Counted from the first letter of the stretch, positions 10,737 through 23,045 are shown. The stretch: 64,000 nt of DNA from Microcebus murinus (GCF_040939455.1 NC_134120.1:1385001-1449000); one strand, 5' to 3'. Program-made: numbers and translations. The notes: generated from the letters alone by a model not told the origin.

Positions 10737-13700
10737 ACGTTGATTTGGCTACTGAGGTGTCAAACGGAAGATGTGACAGATGTCAGACACTGGACACCTG
10801 TCCTGGCTCCCAGTTCTGCCCGAACCACGCCCCGCGCCTAGCCTTTGACCCCAGCGTCCCCGTGGCAAAGGCAGCACTCGCCCCCGCGCGCTCAGAACAC
10901 CCCGGCGAGCAGCCATGGAGTCTGGACACGGACAAAGCCACGTGTCCTGCCTCACCCAAAGACCCCCTCCCCCCCCGTCACTGTCAGACACCGTCTCCCT
11001 CAGACAGGCCGTCCGGTGGCTCTGGTCTTGCGCTGCCTCCACGGCACAAGGCTGCAGCGCAGGACGTGGGGCGGCACTCAGGCTTCAGTTTCCTCGTCTA
11101 GATGGTGGGGGTCACAGCACATACCCCCCACACTGCACCTAAGGAGCTAAACTATCTGTAAAAAGCACATTAAAAAAAAAAAGCTGAGTGCCCTTAAAGC
11201 ACAAGGAAATGGTTATTGACCAGGCAGTGAGTGCCGAGCACTCTCTCTCCAGCGCGCTAAGGCCAGAGAGTCCGCGCAGTCCTGCGCTCTGCCCGGCCGC
11301 AGCAACCGAGACGCAGAGGTGCCTGCCCCGTGCGAGCCGTCCCTTCCCTTCCGCGGGTCTCCAGTGTGTGGAGGACGGTGACTCCCTGGCCACGCCACGA
11401 AGAGGCCGGCAGGGAAGGTGAGGAGCAGAGCAAGCACCGGATGGATGCTGGTGTGCGTGAGGCTGCTTGAGGGCGTTCCAGACAGCGGCCTTCCCTGGGG
11501 CCACCCCGTCCTTGCTGGGAGAGGGAGCAGTGTGAACTACATGGGACTGCCCCCTCAAACGCCCGGAATCCCTCTGCTGGTGGAAACCTCCGGTGACCTC
11601 TCGACTTACCACGCAAAGTCAAAGTCGAGTGGGGCCCTCTGGATGGATTTGTCATAAGGAACAAGTCCCGTCTCTCAGCTCCATTCCTCCTAAGAACATG
11701 AAAACCGGCTGACTCTCCTCACGATTAACGCATTTCCACACACTTGCCATTCTCGTGTTCTGTGTGTTTTTCTTTAATAAGTCCTCATGAAAATCATTTA
11801 CTGTTAAACAGCTTTGATCAGATGCAGAGCTTTTGTGCATCACGCTCACTCGAATGCAGACTTCTAGCTTCCCTGATCTACTAGGGGCGAGCCCGAGGCC
11901 GTGCCTTGTGAACACAGCCATTCTCTTGCTGAAGAGAGGGGGGCAAACACAGGCTCACTGGACACTTACCTGCTGTTACTATTTTTTTTTTACCAACTCT
12001 TCTTTATTATCTATTATTTATTTGATTTCATAGCCACATTCTAGACATCCCTCCTAAACTTTTCTACATGCAGAATTTTTACCCTGTGCATCTTACTGAC
12101 CACAGACTCTTTGGTTAAGCACCTGGCTGCATTTAACTGCGTGCCCAGGTGCCTGACACCCTCCCCCTGCACGGTGTCTGCCACTGTCACTCCGTGCCCT
12201 CAGGCTGAAGCAGACTCAGGGCCATCGCACGACTGTAATTTCTTGCCCCCTGGGGTGGTAGGCCGTGGACAGGGCCACCGGCAGAGAGCTACTGAAATGA
12301 GTGTTCAGGGTCTAGCTGAGAAGCTCTGTGCGAGGCTGGGCACACCAGTGTCATTAAGGAAGTGGGTCACAATTAGCAGAGCTTCAGGTGGGCCAGCAGG
12401 AGCCCAAGAATTTAAAATATGTATAATTGGAAAAACCCAGCAACACGAATTCTTCGCTAGCTACTCTGATTTCCCTGTGAGGCTCGGTGGTGGCTGGTCT
12501 TGGCGCTGTCCTGGCCCCGGGCTCAGGCACCCCGAGCTCCCCGCTCCCAGTGGATGCATGGGCGGGGTGCACGTCCAAGCCCAGAGCCCCCCTCGGAGCC
12601 CCTCTAGAACTGCAGGACACCTCCTGCCTCTCCATTTGGGTGTTTGTGACAAATCTGGGGACCACGCACGAGGAAAAGAGGCTGGTGGGTGAGCGGGGCG
12701 GGCTGTAAAAACAATCGTAATGGCAGCTGTAGAACTTAAAGAGAAGCCGCAGAAGACGGCTGGATTTTACAAGGTTGGTGTTTCCTCTCCAACACGCAGC
12801 CCGGCGCTTCCTCCCCGTGCCAGGCTTGAAGCAAGTACCACAGAGGAGGCTGTTCTTCCACGAACCCTCCGCTCGGAGACGCAATTCCCAGTACTTCTTT
12901 AACAGCTCTGGCCAGAGCAGGCGGATAAAGGATTTTCTCGGTCCCATCCGCAGCGAGGTAGCTGCTGACTGTGACGTCGGGGACCTGGCGGGACAACGTC
13001 TGGGGGCATGGGCAGGACGGAGGTGACGGAGGTCACCTGGGCTCAGCCCGTCTCTCCCGCTCTGACTCCGGAAGCTGGTGGCGCTCTCTTGGGAGCAGGC
13101 TCCGGGGACCGGGGTCCTGCAGCCTGTGGCTGGGACGCTGTGGGACGTTTCGAGCCCCTGGAAGTGGTGACTGACACCAACAGAGAAAGATGCCAGGGAG
13201 TGGCAAACATCTTTCTAGTGCTGATTGCTCAGATTTACAGTTAGTGAAATCCACTGAAATATAAAATATTCAAATATGGCCTTCTGGGATCGAGTCTCTT
13301 TATTTATTTATTTTTTCCTTTTATCACCATCACATTTTTAAAAAGTACTTTATGATAGATTTTTAGAACTCCCCAATTACATATTTGCCCAACAGTCCTT
13401 AATTATAGACTATCACGTAATTGCATAATTATGGACTTTTAGAAATGCATATTATTTCCTCCCTGGCCCATGAGGAGCGGTTGTGAACCATTGTGCGATT
13501 GTATAATCAGGGATGTTACAGAGCGCGGCATGCTGTTTATTCTGTAGACTGAGCGATGAGAGTCTGTCCTGACAAGATCTACTTGGAGAATGTTCTGGTT
13601 CCCGGATCACCCGTCTGCCGGAGGCCCCACAGCCCCGTAGCCCAGCCCTGGAGAGGAGGCTCCAGTGCAGCAGGTCCTTGTCCACGGAACCCACAGAAAC

Positions 13701-14014
13701 AGGGCTGCCGCCACCCACGAGGACAATGACGTGGTCGCACTTCATCTCTAAGGACATTTTGGACTATAAGCCACATTTTCATCCCAAAATCACTTAGTTA
13801 AAATATCCGATAGGAAATATGTTTTATGTTTTAAAATTAATATGTGCATTGCTATGAGACAGAGTTAAGACTAAACGTGGAAGCCACAGGCCTTTGCTTT
13901 TAGGGTCGTAATGGAACAAAGTCACTGGCAAATGTAAACCTATTTTTAAAAAAATGAATAATGCCCTCATGTCTCTCTTTTCATTCTTTTGTTGAATTTA
14001 GGAGGCTCCAGTGG
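10736..14014. other. Anonymous non-coding sequence, moderately GC-rich
   Basis: No gene is recognised. A MIR-like stretch may be present at about 11078-11215, where cttcagtttcctcgtctaga resembles the MIR core. ORFs such as 12111-12692 (plus) and 12384-12947 (minus) overlap one another, lack recognisable domains and show no splice context. 13260-13450 is AT-rich. Confidence 0.35.
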
Positions 14015-14417
14015 TACCGTGTTTCCCTGAAAATCAGACGGGGTCTTATGTTTATTTTTCCTCAAGAAGATACCCTGGGGCTTATTTTCAGGGGATGTGT
14101 TATTTTCCCCTCAAAGCCTCAGCTTGCAGCACGCACAGGACGGCCGGGATCTGACGGGGGAGCCGACCTTGTTGGTGGGGCTGCCTGCACCTTTCCGGTC
14201 ACCTCTGGGGTAGTAGCTGTTACCATGGGGCAGATGAGAAGGGCTGCCCGTCTTCTTCCTCTCTCTGCGACGACATGCTCGGGTTGTGCAGATGCGCTGT
14301 GTAGCCTCGCCCATCCCTAGGGCTTATTTTCGAGGTGGGGCTTCTATTGCGCACATGCTTAGAAATCCTGCTAGGGCTTATTTTATGGGTCGGTCTTATT
14401 ATCAGGGAAACATGGTA
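14015..14417. mobile_element. Tc1/mariner-like non-autonomous DNA element (MITE)
   Basis: About 400 bp bounded by terminal inverted repeats: taccgtgtttccctgaaaat at the left and the complement of taccatgtttccctgat at the right. Each end abuts a TA, consistent with the TA target duplication of Tc1/mariner elements. Subterminal copies of gggcttattttc occur at both ends (near 14080, 14322 and 14372). The central 200 bp or so is GC-rich and has no transposase-like ORF, so the element could only have been mobilised by an enzyme supplied elsewhere. The family name is not assigned. Confidence 0.7.
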
Positions 14418-16882
14418 GACGTGTCCTGTAATTGGAAGTTATTTCAAAGGAATGTTTAAAATCCAGAGATGCTGCCCATCATATGCAAAAGGGATCTAGC
14501 CCAAGATCAGAAAAGTTCACCTCCGATATCATTTCTGCAACGAAGTTGACACTCTCTCAGAAGACAGAAGGGAAGGATTTGCTCAGTGGAATCCATTAGC
14601 CTACAGAGAAGTCCAGAAGGATCACAGGACTTGTTCCAGTCACTCTATTGCCAGTGGTTTGGATGGGATAGCTAGATGACTGATCAGCTTTCGCCAAGTC
14701 CAGTTAAGTTTGCCATCAACATGTGTTACTTTCGTTTGTCGAGGTCTGGGTGCCTGCAGCTGTGTGCTGTGTGGGTGTGCGGCAGCATGCGTTGGAAGAC
14801 CCGACTTAGGCGAACATGCTATGGTGATGATGGGATTTAAATCAAATTAAAAACCTGGACCTCAAGGCATAGCATCCCCCAGTGCTTACCAATCTGGAAT
14901 CTCGGTGACTTTGGTGGGGAGAGAGAGAAGCACCAAACACACAGAAAAAACAAATCTACAATTCTCTTTTCGCTCTGTTAGGATTTGAGACCATACAGGA
15001 AAAGCATCTCATCCCCAAATAGAGAATTTTATTATGTGGGTTCTAAAAGTTTCTTCAGATAAAACAGGGAGTTTTCTTGCTGTCTACTCCCTGGCTTCAT
15101 GCAGAGGTTCCCGGGGACGCCACCTGGCCTATGCCTTTCGAGGAATATTTGGATTTTGCAATAGCATGTGGAAGACAAAAGCAAAGATAAAATAGTATTT
15201 TGAATTGCCAGAGAGCAGTTTGCTGAAAGAATGCAACCCTCCCGCAAATATATGTCTTAACCACGGGCTCATCAGAACTTTTGATGTTTAAAAAGGCACA
15301 CTAAAAACAGATTGCAAGAATATCCTTGTTTTGTAAAATGAGGAAAGGAAAAAACATCGGCACTGCCACTGGAGTGATTTAGCATGCCCCAGTGGGGCCT
15401 GCATGGCTTACAGGTGAGGGCAAAACCTGCACCGGATAGAAGCGCCCGGTCTCCTCAGCGTGCCTCAGAGGGGAGAGGTTGCGTAACCTTTCAAGTGCTA
15501 ATGTGCACGCAATAATCCGACTGATTGGAAGTACTTGCAGGCAGCAGCATGGAAAATTACAAAACAAAACGAAACCCGGGATTAGTTAGATTTGGGTTCA
15601 CCTTCCGGACTTCAGAGAAAGCATCTTCACTAGCCCATTGCACTAGGTAAATAAATAGATGTGATTAAAGGGGCAAGGTCTAGGGTTTTAAATTAACATA
15701 AATTCACAACAGCTTGTCAGTAACCACATTTTAGCAAAAGCTTCATGCCACAGTTCTGGTTCCAAGTAGATCCAAATGGAAATGATCCATGCCATCCGCG
15801 CACAGATTTCCGCGTCTCTCACGGCATCCGGGAGATGATGTTTTTGTGACCCTGTGACTGGTCCTTTAAGGTACTAAAGGAAGTCACTTCTGGCAGCTCT
15901 GTGTGAGCAAGTAGTGCGCTTCCTGAGGTCTCATTAATTTGCTTGTGAATAAAGTTTTGTTTCAAGAAGTATCATTGTGTCAGAGACCAACCTGATCCAA
16001 AAAAAAGAAAGGCGCATCACTGTAAGATGCAAACATAGCTGCCTTGTGGTCCACATTTCATGTGAACTGCTGTAGAAACTAACACTGAGTCTCCTTCAGA
16101 AAGAAGGGGAAGACGGTTTGCGCCAACCTCTCTTATCACACATGCGTACCCACGCGTCCTCTATAAAACCTCACTTAGGTGGTTCCTTGAGCCAGGGAAG
16201 TACTTTATAAACTTCACGACTTATTAAAGAGTAAAATGAAATAATTACAGAAAAAAACACTTGCTTCAGTAGTTCACATTATGAACAGGGTTATAATTAT
16301 CCTGCTTTTATCCCTTTAAGGCCAAGGTGTAAAATTACAATCAAATACAAAATTCTTCTCAATGATGACATCTAATTGGCTATTTAGGATTCACGTGACC
16401 CTGACATATTTCATAATAAAGTGCAAATGTTATTCAGTAATAACCCCAGTGTGTACGTTAAGTTAGATACATCACGGTACAACGGACAACAAAGACAGTT
16501 TTACCATTTCTTAATGAGGAATGAAAATACTTCTGTCAAAGAGCATATAGTTTAGGGAAAGAGGCAAAAAACAAACAAATAAGACTATTTCAGTAAGTAT
16601 TGGGGGGGCGGGGAGGAAGCACAGAGAGTTCAAAAACATCACAGGAAAAGGATATTTAAGATCATGTGGGGCAGATGTAGTGGATGGAACATTCCAGAAC
16701 AAGTAGGGTGGTGCGGCCTGTTCCTCAGTGAATGTGGAATCAAACATTGGTAGTGTCTACCGAAAATATGTTGACTGATCCAGTAACATTTGTTTTGAGG
16801 GTGTTAAACCCTAGAAGCTTGCAAGCACCAACGTCAACACAACAGAACACACACTTGCAACATGTCAGCACATGCATCCTGC
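14418..16882. other. Repeat-poor anonymous sequence, possible conserved non-coding DNA
   Basis: No gene or repeat is recognised. Segments around 15030-15340 and 15730-16000 are low in repeats, balanced in composition and keep scattered CpGs. That is the texture expected of conserved non-coding DNA, but conservation cannot be judged from one sequence. ORFs here are all short. Confidence 0.3.
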
Positions 16883-16972
16883 GACGTTTAGGGGAGACGA
16901 ATAATTCACCAAATTCATCATCGGCTAGACGTTTAGGGGAGACGAATAATTCACCAAATTCATCATCGGCTA
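16883..16972. repeat. Perfect 45-bp tandem duplication
   Basis: Two identical 45-bp copies, 16883-16927 and 16928-16972, each start gacgtttaggggagac and end catcatcggcta. No differences are seen between them, so the duplication is recent or kept identical by gene conversion. The ORF spanning 16732-17178 runs through both copies because 45 is a multiple of three. It has no recognisable domain. Confidence 0.97.
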
Positions 16973-17439
16973 AATATGAGCTATCAATACAGACACGCAG
17001 GGCTGTTGCAGCTCCCCCGTTTAGCAGGAGAAAGCGCGGCTGCCGCCGAAAGGAGACTGCGGGTCAGGCGGCGACTGCACTGAAGGCTCTGCGAGTTAGA
17101 CCCACCTCGACCCCAGATCAAAACACACGCTCACCTACTCGTGGCCTAGACACGGGCTCCCACGGTCGCCAGGACTAATATTCCTAATAAAGCACCCTTT
17201 TTAACGAAACTGAAAATCGATAACGGGAGAAGTTTCAGAATTGACACTAGCCTTTTGAGAAACTGGAAATAGATCTTCCTGTCAAAGACTCACACGGCTC
17301 TCCTCTGTCTAGACGGCAGCGGGAGCAAAATTATCAGATTTTCATTTCCTCAATTTCACTCCACAGCGGTAGAACGTGCGAGTATTGATTCATCTGCTGA
17401 AACAAAAAGCAGAAGGGCTCTCCGCCACAGCAGGGTCAG

Positions 17440-17660
17440 GCGGGTTTGTGGGTGTCTAATTATACCTGGGGAGAGCATATAAATCTTCCCCAGTCATTAC
17501 GGGGCCCCGCGCGTCCAGAGGCATCATTAGAATCCTTTTAACCCACCGCTCATCCTCCTTTTGTTTTATGGGAGGTCATAGATCCTAGAGTGGGTATCAT
17601 CATGCTTCACGGGTTTTCAAATCTGTATCGGAAATAAGATTTGCTGCATGGGAAGACCGG
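17440..17660. promoter_or_regulatory. Candidate conserved non-coding element
   Basis: Repeat-free sequence containing ctaattatacc, catataaatc, cattacgg and cctttaaccc-like motifs, with CpGs retained beside AT-rich homeodomain-type TAATTA cores. This is the typical composition of a developmental enhancer. It is a compositional call only; no conservation data were available. Confidence 0.25.
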
Positions 17661-18379
17661 CATGCTCCTCTGTTTGCACAAGCAGATCCATAAATATGCA
17701 TCACAGCTGTCTCCGGCCACGCACGCCCGCGGCACGGGTAAGCGGGCTGCACACCCCTGCTCACCCCCGTGGGCCCACGCAAGAGATCTGACTCTCAGGT
17801 TGTCATCTCTCTCACTCACAGCGCAGACAACACCAGTGTCCCAGGGAACTCATTTAATTTTTCATAGTCTACCTTTATATTATGCAAGTTTCATATTCCA
17901 CCAGAAAAAAATGGTGCATTTTAAGAAAATAATGTATATGATTCCATACACATCATCAAGATACGTATTGACGCTGTCATGACCATGACAATACAGTGTT
18001 TGCTTAAAGTAGGACTGTTTTTCCCAATGGCCGTGCCGACATGAGGTGAATTGCGCTAAACGTTGTATCGCTTTCGTATTTTCAACAAGAATAAAATATT
18101 GTATATTTAAAAAATATAAGAATGCACGAAATAGCACCCAAATAAGAAAATAGGATGAACTTCTTCAGTTAAAATTGCCAGGGTTTCTCTGACAGAATCG
18201 GGAAAGTAACAGAGCTCATAATTAGCAAGGACACTGACTGGTGGGAGTCAAGTTTGTATTTTCTCTACTGTGCAAAGCCAAGGGCGATTCTGAGAGTTTT
18301 GTTCTGAAGGTTCCTTTCTCCTTCACTCACACGCAGTGGGGATTGGGCTTGTGCACAGCGGACCATCCTGCAGGCTGCT
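17661..18379. other. Anonymous non-coding sequence
   Basis: No gene, RNA or classifiable repeat is recognised. The ORFs are short and without domains. Confidence 0.3.
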
Positions 18380-18960
18380 TTGTTTGCTCATGGACATTTT
18401 TTCCAAGTCAGCAAATGCGGATTTACATCATTCTTTTTAATAGCTGAATAGTATAGATGTTCTCTAATTTATTTAACAGATTTCCTTTGATGAACATTTA
18501 GGTCGATTCCAATTTCCCCTAATATAAATAATGTTGTAATGAACATCATTGTGTTTATATCTTTTTTGACTTATCTAATTCTCTCCATCACATATGGCAG
18601 CGTCCAACGTGACTGTTATAGGAAAACTTATTTTATATTTTTATCACTGTGATGCATTCGGTCTCATCCAGAAACTGTCAGGGCGCTTTCCATTCTGACC
18701 AGCATGCAAAAGGTTATCAATTTTTTTTTGTATTTTTGGTCTTTTATTTCTAGGAGGGGAAAGCAAAGGGTAAGGAAAATTTTGGATCGTTTTTATTTGT
18801 AGTTTTTGGGTCACTGGTGAAGGGGAACATGGTTCATACTTGACCGGACGTTGATACCCTTCCTCTGCTAATTCTCGATCCATTTGCCTTTCGAGTGCTG
18901 TGTGATGAGAGTGGGCTGGTACTTATTAATATCGAGGCCTGTCTGGGTGTCCAGTTCACA
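18380..18960 (-). repeat. L1 fragment, antisense (diverged)
   Basis: Recognisable as the complement of the L1M ORF2 3' part. The string ctttttaatagctgaatagt (18432-18451) is followed by gatgaacatttaggtcgatt (18489-18508) and accagcatgcaaaagg (18698-18713). It is diverged and interrupted by a T run at 18721-18730. The boundaries are approximate and no coding capacity remains. Confidence 0.55.
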
Positions 18961-19761
18961 TGGTGCTGTTCACATTAAGGTCTTTCCTGACGCTGAATGA
19001 GTTTTAGCGTGAACCGTGGTGCGGAGTTCCGGCTCTATTTTCTACACCGCTGTTTGTTGAGCGATATTTTCTCCTGAGGATCTGAGATGCAATTATTCCA
19101 TCTAATAGATTTCTCTTTCTGTGTAAGCTGTATCTGAGCACGTGGCTCTGTCCACACGGTCACGTCGATTTCGTCATCCTGGCTCTGTGATGGGTGTTGG
19201 TACTCAGAGGTGGCATTGTCCCAGGCCCCCGCCCCTTCTCCTCCTTAGCGGGGAAACATGCTGGGCCCACAGGCGTGGCGCCTTTGGGTTCCCGACGGGC
19301 CACCTGTCAGTTGTGCGGCCTTGGCAGGTCACTGCTCCCTTTTGTGTCTCCGTCTCTCGAGTGGATTCCAGTGCGTTTCTGTGAGGACACACGGCTGCAG
19401 ACAGGCAGTGGGCAGCCGGTGCGGCCAGCGCACGGCGAGCTCTCTCAGGGGTCACGGCAGTCGCTTCTCTCGGTTGAAACGCTTCTTTGCTCTTCCAGAT
19501 CGACTCTAGAGATGGTCTCGTTCAGTTCCTAGGTTCCCTGGCTGGGAGTGCCCTGGGCTCCTCTCTGGTCCTCTGCTGAGGGTGCTCACTCCTATGGGAG
19601 GAGCGGACAGGACAGGGCCTTCTGCCCGTGGGCCTCCCCAGCAAACACAGGCGTCCATCTTACTGATGAAGATTTATTTCACATACTTTCACACCATGTC
19701 AGTTTGTCCATATAACGGCTGTTTCTCGTGGTTTCTACTGTGTGGTTTCCCCATGCACTAC
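18961..19761. other. Anonymous non-coding sequence
   Basis: No gene or classifiable repeat is recognised. 19140-19560 is GC-richer, with overlapping domain-less ORFs on both strands. Confidence 0.3.
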
Positions 19762-19929
19762 TGTATATATAATATGCATAATATAAATATATGCTATATG
19801 CTAATAATATATTTATTTAAATATCTAATATTAAATTAACATTTTATTAATATTTAATGTTAATGTATTAATTTAAATATTACATATTTATATATTTATT
19901 TATATGTCAATAATATATATATTTATATG
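19762..19929. repeat. AT-only low-complexity tract
   Basis: About 170 bp almost entirely of A and T, with interleaved TATA, AATATT and TTAAAT motifs and local inverted repeats (for example around 19827-19880). Such tracts unwind easily and can act as matrix-attachment or replication-stress-sensitive DNA. That role is inferred from composition only. Confidence 0.9.
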
Positions 19930-20822
19930 GCATCGTAAACAGACTCTATTATATTGTATTTAACTGTTTTCGCCTATAATGGAATGCTTTGCAGGCAGGC
20001 CCATTTGTTTGGACACCATCTGCTGAACTCATATGTAAGTACGTAAATACTCGTGTGTACACAACACACACTATTTCATATTGGTAATTCAGTTTTTTCT
20101 TCTATATATGTCTTTATTTCAAAATTTTCTGATGATTCTCTGTTGATGATACCATTTTCTCTTTTGTGAGTATTTATACTTAGTACTTTAATCTTGAAGA
20201 GTTGTTGGCCAGTGCCTCCACCAGAAAGCTAGCACTAGCAGGAGAGGGGGAGACTCATCTTGCTTCTGATGTGGACGGACCATTCTGTGTTTCTTTTGAG
20301 CATGTGGACTGGGTCTGCATACGCGGAGCTTCTCAGCTTTCCCCCAGTCTGCCTGGTCGGACCACCCGCCCCATCTGCTACCGCCCCCCCACCCGTGTCC
20401 CCGTTTGCTCAGGACGTTTGGAGCCCAGCAGCTGTGGGGTGGCGTCTCCACGGCCCTGTGGTCTCACCACCAATATATGACATTGAACAAATCCAAGGAG
20501 ACGAAACCAGGCATCAGCATTTGTGCCTGTTCCAGCTCGGTTCTAAGGGTGATGCCTGTTTACAGACCAACTATGTAATGATTATTTCTACCCAGAAAAA
20601 ACATTCCTCAAAGATGGGGCCATTTCCCTAGTCTCAGAATGGGTGATTTCTTTTGGACTTCGGCATTTTAACTTCCTTTTGTTTATTTTCCTCATTTTTG
20701 TGGTATAGCAGTTTATGTAAATGTGCCACTTTGTACAACTGTATTTTGGTTATTTAAATACGTATGAATTAGTTGAATAATAGAACAGAAATTATTTTTT
20801 AAAAAAATTATGTGTTTTCATA
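19930..20822. other. Anonymous non-coding sequence
   Basis: No gene or classifiable repeat is recognised. ORFs at 20188-20631 on both strands overlap each other and have no known domains. Confidence 0.3.
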
Positions 20823-21062
20823 GGATAGCATAGTGGTTAAAACTGGAGAAATTGGATTTGGAGAGATTGCAATTAAAACCCCTAATTTGCCTAGAATTCT
20901 AGAACTGGAATTTAACCATTTGATCTTCACTTTCCTTTTTCTGATAAAATTCTGATTATGATAATTACCCCGTAAGCTTGTAGTGAGGTTTCAGGAAATA
21001 ACATGTCTACAGCATGTAAATATATCAAGTCACAGTAAATATGAGCTCTCCATTATTACAAT
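20823..21062 (+). repeat. MIR SINE
   Basis: It reads in MIR order. It starts gatagcatagtggttaaaac, the tRNA-derived head. Diverged core sequence follows, then gataattaccccgtaagctt and gtagtgaggtttcagg. The 3' part includes agcatgtaaatatatcaag and ends in ctccattattaca. It is almost full length and very old. Confidence 0.75.
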
Positions 21063-21169
21063 AAAATATTGCAAAGTTTAAGGACTTGGTGGGATCAGCT
21101 CATTTGCCTTTTTCTTCCCTCTCGTGTACACAGCAGAGGTATATAGTGAGGCTGGCAGAGTTTGAATCC

Positions 21170-21270
21170 GAATATATAGAACCACCGTGTCTGACCCACA
21201 TGTACAGATCTAACCTAATCCATATACACAGAACCACTGTATCTGATTCACATATACAATCTAAGCTAAT
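21170..21270. repeat. Diverged ~49-bp tandem duplication
   Basis: Two adjacent similar segments begin atatatagaaccaccgtgtctg (near 21172) and atacacagaaccactgtatctg (near 21222). Each ends in ctaatcca after a shared core. Multiple substitutions separate the copies, so this is an old duplication. Confidence 0.7.
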
Positions 21271-21307
21271 CCACAGATAACCACTACATGACAGCCCAAT
21301 AATCATT

Positions 21308-22010
21308 AAAGAAATTTAATTCATAATTTAAAAGCTCCTCGAAAACAAATCTCCAGGCCCAGATGGTTTCACTAGAGAATTCTACCAAACATTTAAAGGT
21401 GTAAAACTACGTTTACACTATTGCTTCCAAAAATTCAAGAATTGTGAGCAGCTTCCAGTCAGGTAGCATCACTCTGGTACCAAACCCAGATAAATGCAGT
21501 ATTAAAAAAAATTCCTATAAATCAGTATCTCTGGTGAATTTAGACACAGACTTGTTTAAATATTAGCAAACTGAATTTAACCACTAAAAAAGAAAGTAAA
21601 AAGGAAGAGAGAAAATTATATGACATGAAAAATGAGAATGGGACTTATTTTAGATATATGAGACTCGTGAAAGTCAATAATCAATTGACTGATTAATACC
21701 AATAATCATAAAAATATTTTTATGATGACACACCATAAAAACAGGGGAAAAAAATCACATAATCATATCAATTGATGCAGAAAAAGGGTTTGACAAAATT
21801 CAACACCATTCGTGCTGAAAAACACACTTGTCCTGATGGGGCCAGAAAGGAATTGGCTGAACTTGATAAACTAGAGAAGACCCACAGCTAACTGCAGTTC
21901 TGGAAAGACTGATTCATGTGAGGAAAGGCTGATTGTTTTCCCTCTAAGATCAGAGCAAACCAAGATAAAACATTTTTGACAATATAGTGTATGATTGCCT
22001 ATTTACATGT
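21308..22010 (+). repeat. L1 ORF2 fragment, sense (reverse-transcriptase region)
   Basis: Strings match the L1 ORF2 reverse-transcriptase segment in order. They are cccagatggtttcactagag (21359-21378), accaaacccagataaatgc (21479-21497) and tatcaattgatgcagaaaaa (21766-21785), followed by ttgacaaaattcaacacc (21790-21807). Many stops and indels make it non-coding. It lies upstream of an endonuclease-region fragment, the reverse of the order in an intact L1, so two insertions or a rearrangement are required. Confidence 0.75.
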
Positions 22011-22271
22011 ATATATATAAAACTTCATAACAATATGGAAAAACACATAATTGTATTTTGTCAAGTCATTGAATGTTATTAATAGAAAATATAAAAGACA
22101 ACTAAATTTAATTATTATTCAGAAAAATGAAAATTTTCATATGCACTGCTTTCCCTTGACAGTAAAATTAAACAAAATTTCTTGCAACATTGCAGTTCTT
22201 AGGTAGTTTCTTAATGGATGTCCAGAAACTTCACTTTGTTGAAAAACATTCAAAGATACTTACATTAAAAA

Positions 22272-22347
22272 TTCAATAGATAACATAAGATATCTGCTTT
22301 TCCAAAACTGGACATAGTCACTCTAGTTTCAATAGATAACATAAGAT
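22272..22347. repeat. Inverted templated insertion between 20-bp direct repeats
   Basis: The 20-mer ttcaatagataacataagat occurs at 22272-22291 and again at 22328-22347. Between them, 22293-22330 is the reverse complement of 22637-22674 with one mismatch in 38 positions. The arms are about 305 bp apart. The right arm lies in L1 ORF2 endonuclease-region sequence, so the left arm is a misplaced inverted copy of L1 sequence flanked by a short duplication. Confidence 0.93.
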
Positions 22348-22379
22348 GAAAATCTAAAAACATTGAAAAATCCTAAAAT

Positions 22380-23030
22380 AAGGTGGAAAGCTGGAAAGAG
22401 AGGAATGAAAAGCACAGAGGACAAAGACAAACATTAATAGACTTAAATACAAACATGTCAATGATGTTACATTAAACGGAAAAGATCTAAACATAATGAC
22501 TAATTTTATAGAAGCTGTCATATTAGACTTAAAAATATCCAACTACATGTTATTTCTAATACATGCACTTCAAAATAATTTTAATAATAAAGTAAAAGGA
22601 TGAAGAAAGACATACCCTGCGAACGTGTATCGGAAGGAAACTAGAGTGACTATGTCCAGTTTTGGAAGAGCAGACTCAGAGCAAGGAGGGAAGGAGGCAG
22701 CATTGGCAGAGTGGGGACGGCCCTCATCGCCACGATGCAGCCACCTGGACAGGGCGTGCCTATCAGAGGGGACTCAAAACGCGCGCGGTGAAAACTTACG
22801 GAACTTAGAGGAGGAAGGGGCAAGTCCACAATCGCAGGAAAACATTAACAGGTCTCCCTCTGAAATCAATAGAACGGGTAGACAGAAAATCAGGGCGAAT
22901 AATAGAAAAACAGCGCCATCCAATAACCGGACCCAACGGACCTTTGTGGAACATTCCAAGGACGGCAGCGGAATACACAGTCTCCCAATGCGCACGGAGC
23001 ATTCGCCGAGAGACCCCGCGCGGCCGGGGC
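22380..23030 (+). repeat. L1 ORF2 fragment, sense (endonuclease region)
   Basis: The sequence resembles the L1 ORF2 5' region in order. It shows gatgttacattaaacgg (22464-22480), aaagtaaaaggatgaagaaa (22590-22609) and gaaatcaatagaacgggtag (22862-22881). It then runs through ggaacattccaaggacgg (22948-22965) and gcgcacggagcattcgcc (22990-23007). It ends just before the 38-bp array. The ORF at 22625-23083 covers part of this fragment, so it is L1-derived and not a host gene. The fragment has unusually many CpGs for old L1 sequence. Confidence 0.7.
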
Positions 23031-23045
23031 GCAGGGCGAGCCCTG

